Part shown: piece by piece, positions 14,084 to 17,405 of the stretch | Numbering within the stretch: position 1 is the stretch's first letter | How the letters are laid out: every line of letters starts with the position of its first letter | Source of the DNA: Streptococcus sp. | GTDB taxonomy: Bacteria > Bacillota > Bacilli > Lactobacillales > Aerococcaceae | Reading direction: 5' to 3' | DNA: 17,405 nucleotides | NCBI GenBank assembly: GCA_015264885.1 | Contig: JABZYY010000019.1 | Location: 1 to 17,405 of the forward strand | Translations under genes and position numbers: made by a program | The notes under the pieces: generated by a model | What the model was told of the DNA's origin: nothing | Seen by the model: the letters and a program-made list of their open reading frames with translations, nothing else | Databases searched by the model: none

Positions 14084-17000
14084 ATGAAAAAAACATATAC
14101 AAGAATTGTTCATTTAGTGATGTTAATGAACTTATTCCTTGCAAGTGCTCTACCGGCAAGTGTAGTCGCGGTAGAACAGTTAGAATCGACTACCTCTCAA
14201 GAGACAACAACTGCAAGTACGGAAGCTACTACTGAAACGTCGCAATCAACAGAACAGGTATCTGAAACGACGGTAGCGCCAGAAGGTACGGCGAATACAA
14301 CAGAAGTCGCTCGTGTCCGTGGCAAACGGGACACTTCAGCAGTAGGAAAAAACTCCGTTAAAATCTCCACTTCAACGGGAGCAGAAGACTGGCCACTATC
14401 GATGCGTGTGGGAGAAGTTGCATTAGACGCGCAAGGGTTAACAGGAACTCTGACAGATTCATACATTGATATTCGTTATGAAGGGAAATATATCGATACT
14501 TTTAAAGTTGGGAATGCTAGCTTTATTAAAGATGTCGAATATTTAACAGAAGGAAATGACAGAATTGCTCGTGTGCATTTGAAAGAGCTCGATTCAACTA
14601 CTTCTGTAACGTTCTCTTATACAATGAACTTCAAAAAAGGATTGACGCCTAAAGGGTATGAAGTCAGTGCGAATGTTTCTTGGAAACAAGAAGACGGTAC
14701 AGTTATTAAAGAAGCAACAGGAGACGCAACTTTCCGTGTGAAAACATTGGATATGAATGTGTTGAAGCTTCCAGGAAATGATTATTATTCCTATGATGAC
14801 ACTAGACAATACGGCGGAACATCGAATGCAAATGGCTATATCGATAATCCGGAATATGTTCTTTTCAAATTCCGTGCAGACTTTAACCATGAAGGAACTT
14901 GGCATCAAAGAAATCGACTCATGGAAAAGATTGTCGTGAAGGATACACTTCCAACTTATACGGATGAACAAGGAAATACGAGAACGGCACAATTTGATGC
15001 ATCTAAAAATCCAGGTTGGACAGATAATGGGGATGGTACGGTTTCGTATACCATCACAGCAGACAATATGCAAGAAGCCAATGCGCTGAATCAATTAGCA
15101 AAACTAGAATTGTATTTAAAATTCCCAGGAGCTAAAACCGGCGATAAGGACTATTACTTGAACCATGTGAAAGTAGATTGGCATCCATTTAATGAAACGC
15201 CAGCGGACCAAAAATCAGCAGAAGATGATGTAACGATTCGCTTGCGTCCAAATCTTCTTCCAGGGAATTTCACGGTGAAACGTGGAGAGAACAAGTTGAA
15301 GATTCGCGAAGGTTCAAACCACGACATGACGAAAAATAGTATGGGTACGTATTTGATTGAAATGAACAACCAAACACCATACCCAATTACGGAATTATCG
15401 ATTGAAGATAAAGATCTTGATCCACAATTGTTCTTCTACAGCATTAAGGCGTTATATGGCCCAGCTGAAAAAGTGCAATTCTTTGCAGTGGATAAAGATG
15501 GTAACGAAACAGAAATTGCACCTGAAGAAGTGGTGGATAAGGCAGCTGTTCAACAAAATAAAGATACGGCAGCCAAAGTACAATCTGGAGAAATCACGAA
15601 AGAACAAGCCCCACAAACACAACAAACGATTAAGAAAATTATCATCCGTCTAAAAGATGGGAAACAAATTGATCCAAACGAAGGCTTTACTTTCCGTATG
15701 CATGTTTCTACAGGAGTCCTTTATGACAATGCTTCTTTATTAAATAAAGACTTCCCAAATACAGCGAAGTTTACAGGAAAGCTTCTGACGACAGAAGGTA
15801 AAGAAATTCCATTTAATTCAGAACATATCGGGAAGATTCAAGCAGAAGAACTTGCGATCAAGATTGGACTAGCAAAAACAACAACAAGCAACGATACAGG
15901 AGCGGTTGATGAAGTGGTTGAATACAATATTTCAGCAGACTTCTTCTCACTTCCTTCAGTTGTTGAGTTTGAGAATCCTCGTTTTATCGACTTATTACCA
16001 GAAGGAATTAAGTTTGAAGAGTTGAAAAACTCAAATATTCCAGTAGACGTTGAAGTGATTGACAACTATAATGACTCGAATCGTCAGGCTGTTATTTTCA
16101 AATTGAAAGAAAAAGTGGAGCCAACAAAACTCGCTTATCCAAAAATTACGTTCAAGGCGCGTATCACAGCAGAAGCAACTCCTTCGTCAGTAGATACATT
16201 CAAGAAAAATGAAAACCGCGTCTACTTTGTAACCGATAAGGAAAGTATTGATGATAAAACCTTTATTCAGTTAAATAGCAAGGGTGAAGTGGATGAGTAC
16301 GATGTCAATGGCAACGGAGATAAGACAGAACGTCTTGTAGGAGCTCGTTCTAACACCATTGTGACAGTACCAACTCAAATTCGTTCTGAAAAATTAATCA
16401 AAAAAGATACAGATACGGTTTGGAACAAGACGCTTCAATTGATGGACTATGAAGAAAACTTCAAGTACCGTCTACGTACGGTGAATAACACGAACGAGAC
16501 TTTCCGTCACTTTGTGCTTTATGACAAGTTGCCAGTGAAGGGCGATGTTCATGGGTTTGCCAATATCGTGACTGGACCGGTCGTTGCACCAAGCGGATTT
16601 AAAGTCTATTACAATACTGGTTCCGATTTACCAGACAATCCAGCAGAAGGCGTGAATGCAGCCGGCTGGGTAGAAAACGTGGACGACTATAGCAAAGTAA
16701 CCGCGCTGAAAATCGTGATGGTTAATCCAGAAGTTATCGAACCAGGAGAAGATATCAACTTCGATGTTCCGATGAAATCGCCAGCTTATGAAGAGAGCGG
16801 AGAGTTGAACGGAAAGATTTCTTCAAACACGTATTACGTCAACCGTGACGCGGCAGATTTAACAAACTTTGGGGTATCGAATACGGTTCAAAACCAATTG
16901 CCTCAGTACTTCCTTGTTAAAAAAGACTGGAAAAATCGCAGTTCAGAAGTCACAAGTATTACGATGGAATTGTATCGTGAGTCTGAACCAGATAAAGTCG

Positions 17001-17405
17001 TTGCCACTATCGAGTTAAACGAAGAAAACGGCTGGAAGGGTACATTGAAGAAGACAAGCAAAGATACCATCATCGATCCAAATATTAAGGATTGGAAAGT
17101 TCGTGAGAAATTACCAGAGAATTATGGTGATGACTACGAAGGTACTCAAGAGAAATCGACGCAAGGATTTACTGTGTTAAACAAGCGTGTGGAAACCGAG
17201 CATACTGTAGAAAAAACTTGGAATGATAGCGAAGATAAATTAGGTCTTCGTGCTCCAATTACGGTTCAATTGAAACAAAATGGAGTGGCTTACGGTACTC
17301 CAGTGACATTGAATGCAGCCAATGGTTGGAAATATACCTTTACAGGACTACCAAAATCACTTAATGGTAAAGCGTATGAATATACAGTGGATGAAATTTC
17401 AGTAC
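14084..17405 (+). CDS. Large secreted adhesin with CnaB domains, 3' end beyond the window
   Basis: The frame is open from ATG 14084 (AAAGGAG at 14071-14077) to the window edge, giving 1107 residues. Residues 1-30 form a signal peptide (hydrophobic LVMLMNLFLASALPASVVA, likely cleaved after VVA). Residues 31 to about 80 are a Thr, Ser and Glu-rich linker, then a basic RVRGKRD. Residues 85-940 form long beta-rich regions of Gram-positive adhesin type, with no relatives I can name. Two CnaB-like domains follow: 941-1037 (FLVKKDW start, WKVREKLPENY near the end) and 1040 onward (VEKTWNDSEDKLGLR, TFTGLPKSLNGKAYEYTVDEI). By position Lys947, Glu1008 and Asn1033 could form the isopeptide bond of the first CnaB. 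A C-terminal LPXTG sorting signal is expected outside the window. It is probably wall-anchored and involved in adhesion. Confidence 0.9.
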   Translation, partial: MKKTYTRIVHLVMLMNLFLASALPASVVAVEQLESTTSQETTTASTEATTETSQSTEQVSETTVAPEGTANTTEVARVRGKRDTSAVGKNSVKISTSTGAEDWPLSMRVGEVALDAQGLTGTLTDSYIDIRYEGKYIDTFKVGNASFIKDVEYLTEGNDRIARVHLKELDSTTSVTFSYTMNFKKGLTPKGYEVSANVSWKQEDGTVIKEATGDATFRVKTLDMNVLKLPGNDYYSYDDTRQYGGTSNANGYIDNPEYVLFKFRADFNHEGTWHQRNRLMEKIVVKDTLPTYTDEQGNTRTAQFDASKNPGWTDNGDGTVSYTITADNMQEANALNQLAKLELYLKFPGAKTGDKDYYLNHVKVDWHPFNETPADQKSAEDDVTIRLRPNLLPGNFTVKRGENKLKIREGSNHDMTKNSMGTYLIEMNNQTPYPITELSIEDKDLDPQLFFYSIKALYGPAEKVQFFAVDKDGNETEIAPEEVVDKAAVQQNKDTAAKVQSGEITKEQAPQTQQTIKKIIIRLKDGKQIDPNEGFTFRMHVSTGVLYDNASLLNKDFPNTAKFTGKLLTTEGKEIPFNSEHIGKIQAEELAIKIGLAKTTTSNDTGAVDEVVEYNISADFFSLPSVVEFENPRFIDLLPEGIKFEELKNSNIPVDVEVIDNYNDSNRQAVIFKLKEKVEPTKLAYPKITFKARITAEATPSSVDTFKKNENRVYFVTDKESIDDKTFIQLNSKGEVDEYDVNGNGDKTERLVGARSNTIVTVPTQIRSEKLIKKDTDTVWNKTLQLMDYEENFKYRLRTVNNTNETFRHFVLYDKLPVKGDVHGFANIVTGPVVAPSGFKVYYNTGSDLPDNPAEGVNAAGWVENVDDYSKVTALKIVMVNPEVIEPGEDINFDVPMKSPAYEESGELNGKISSNTYYVNRDAADLTNFGVSNTVQNQLPQYFLVKKDWKNRSSEVTSITMELYRESEPDKVVATIELNEENGWKGTLKKTSKDTIIDPNIKDWKVREKLPENYGDDYEGTQEKSTQGFTVLNKRVETEHTVEKTWNDSEDKLGLRAPITVQLKQNGVAYGTPVTLNAANGWKYTFTGLPKSLNGKAYEYTVDEISV

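Noticed and set aside
14594..15094. 166-codon minus-strand open frame within the adhesin
   Set aside because: It is antisense to the adhesin frame, is rich in Cys, Ile and Phe as expected from reverse-reading of acidic codons, and has no ribosome binding site.
15402..15653. 83-codon plus-strand frame with lysine-rich product inside the adhesin
   Set aside because: It is a shifted-frame shadow of the adhesin, which is open throughout the region. The lysine-rich composition comes from reading A-rich codons out of frame.

Overview
The window reads as chromosome from a low-to-moderate GC Gram-positive bacterium of the order Lactobacillales. The evidence is strong AGGAGG-type ribosome binding sites, the CdaA-CdaR-GlmM cluster, an RNase M5-KsgA pair, a preQ1-controlled QueT, a ComX/SigH-like sigma factor and an LPXTG-style adhesin with CnaB domains. 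The family Carnobacteriaceae or Aerococcaceae (a Granulicatella-like organism) is my guess from overall flavour and is not proven here. No rRNA, tRNA, CRISPR array or insertion sequence was seen.

Layout. 1-1233: 3' end of mnmG and complete rsmG, closed by a bidirectional terminator. 1288-2289 (minus): a 37-kDa nucleoid-associated protein, diverging from an ogt plus aromatic-acid-exporter-like pair (2376-3882). 4050-4610: a small sigma-70-family factor resembling competence sigma factors. 4660-5306: leader with a type I preQ1 riboswitch, queT and its terminator. 5366-8223: a tightly packed housekeeping operon (MBL-fold hydrolase, tatD, rnmV, rsmA/ksgA). 8343-9378: an sdpR-sdpI-like autorepressor/immunity pair with its own promoter and a long bidirectional terminator. 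9387-10191 (minus): three tandem, translationally packed small genes whose products look like diverged paralogues of one unrecognised family. 10317-10412 (minus): a 31-residue single-span membrane peptide. 10573-13934: the c-di-AMP synthase operon cdaA-cdaR-glmM. 14017-17405: a promoter overlapped by a 14-bp palindrome identical in form to a Listeria PrfA box, driving a large secreted adhesin that runs off the window.

How it fits together. Most of the window is core: tRNA and rRNA modification (mnmG, rsmG, rsmA), 5S rRNA maturation (rnmV), queuosine precursor uptake (queT), and the coupling of c-di-AMP synthesis to cell-wall precursor synthesis (cdaA, cdaR, glmM). The accessory content lies in 8343-10490 and from 14017 onward. 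The first part pairs an SdpI-type immunity protein with a convergent array of small unknown proteins and a membrane micropeptide. The second is a surface adhesin with an unusual operator-like promoter. The best candidates for something undescribed are the three-paralogue operon and the membrane micropeptide next to it.
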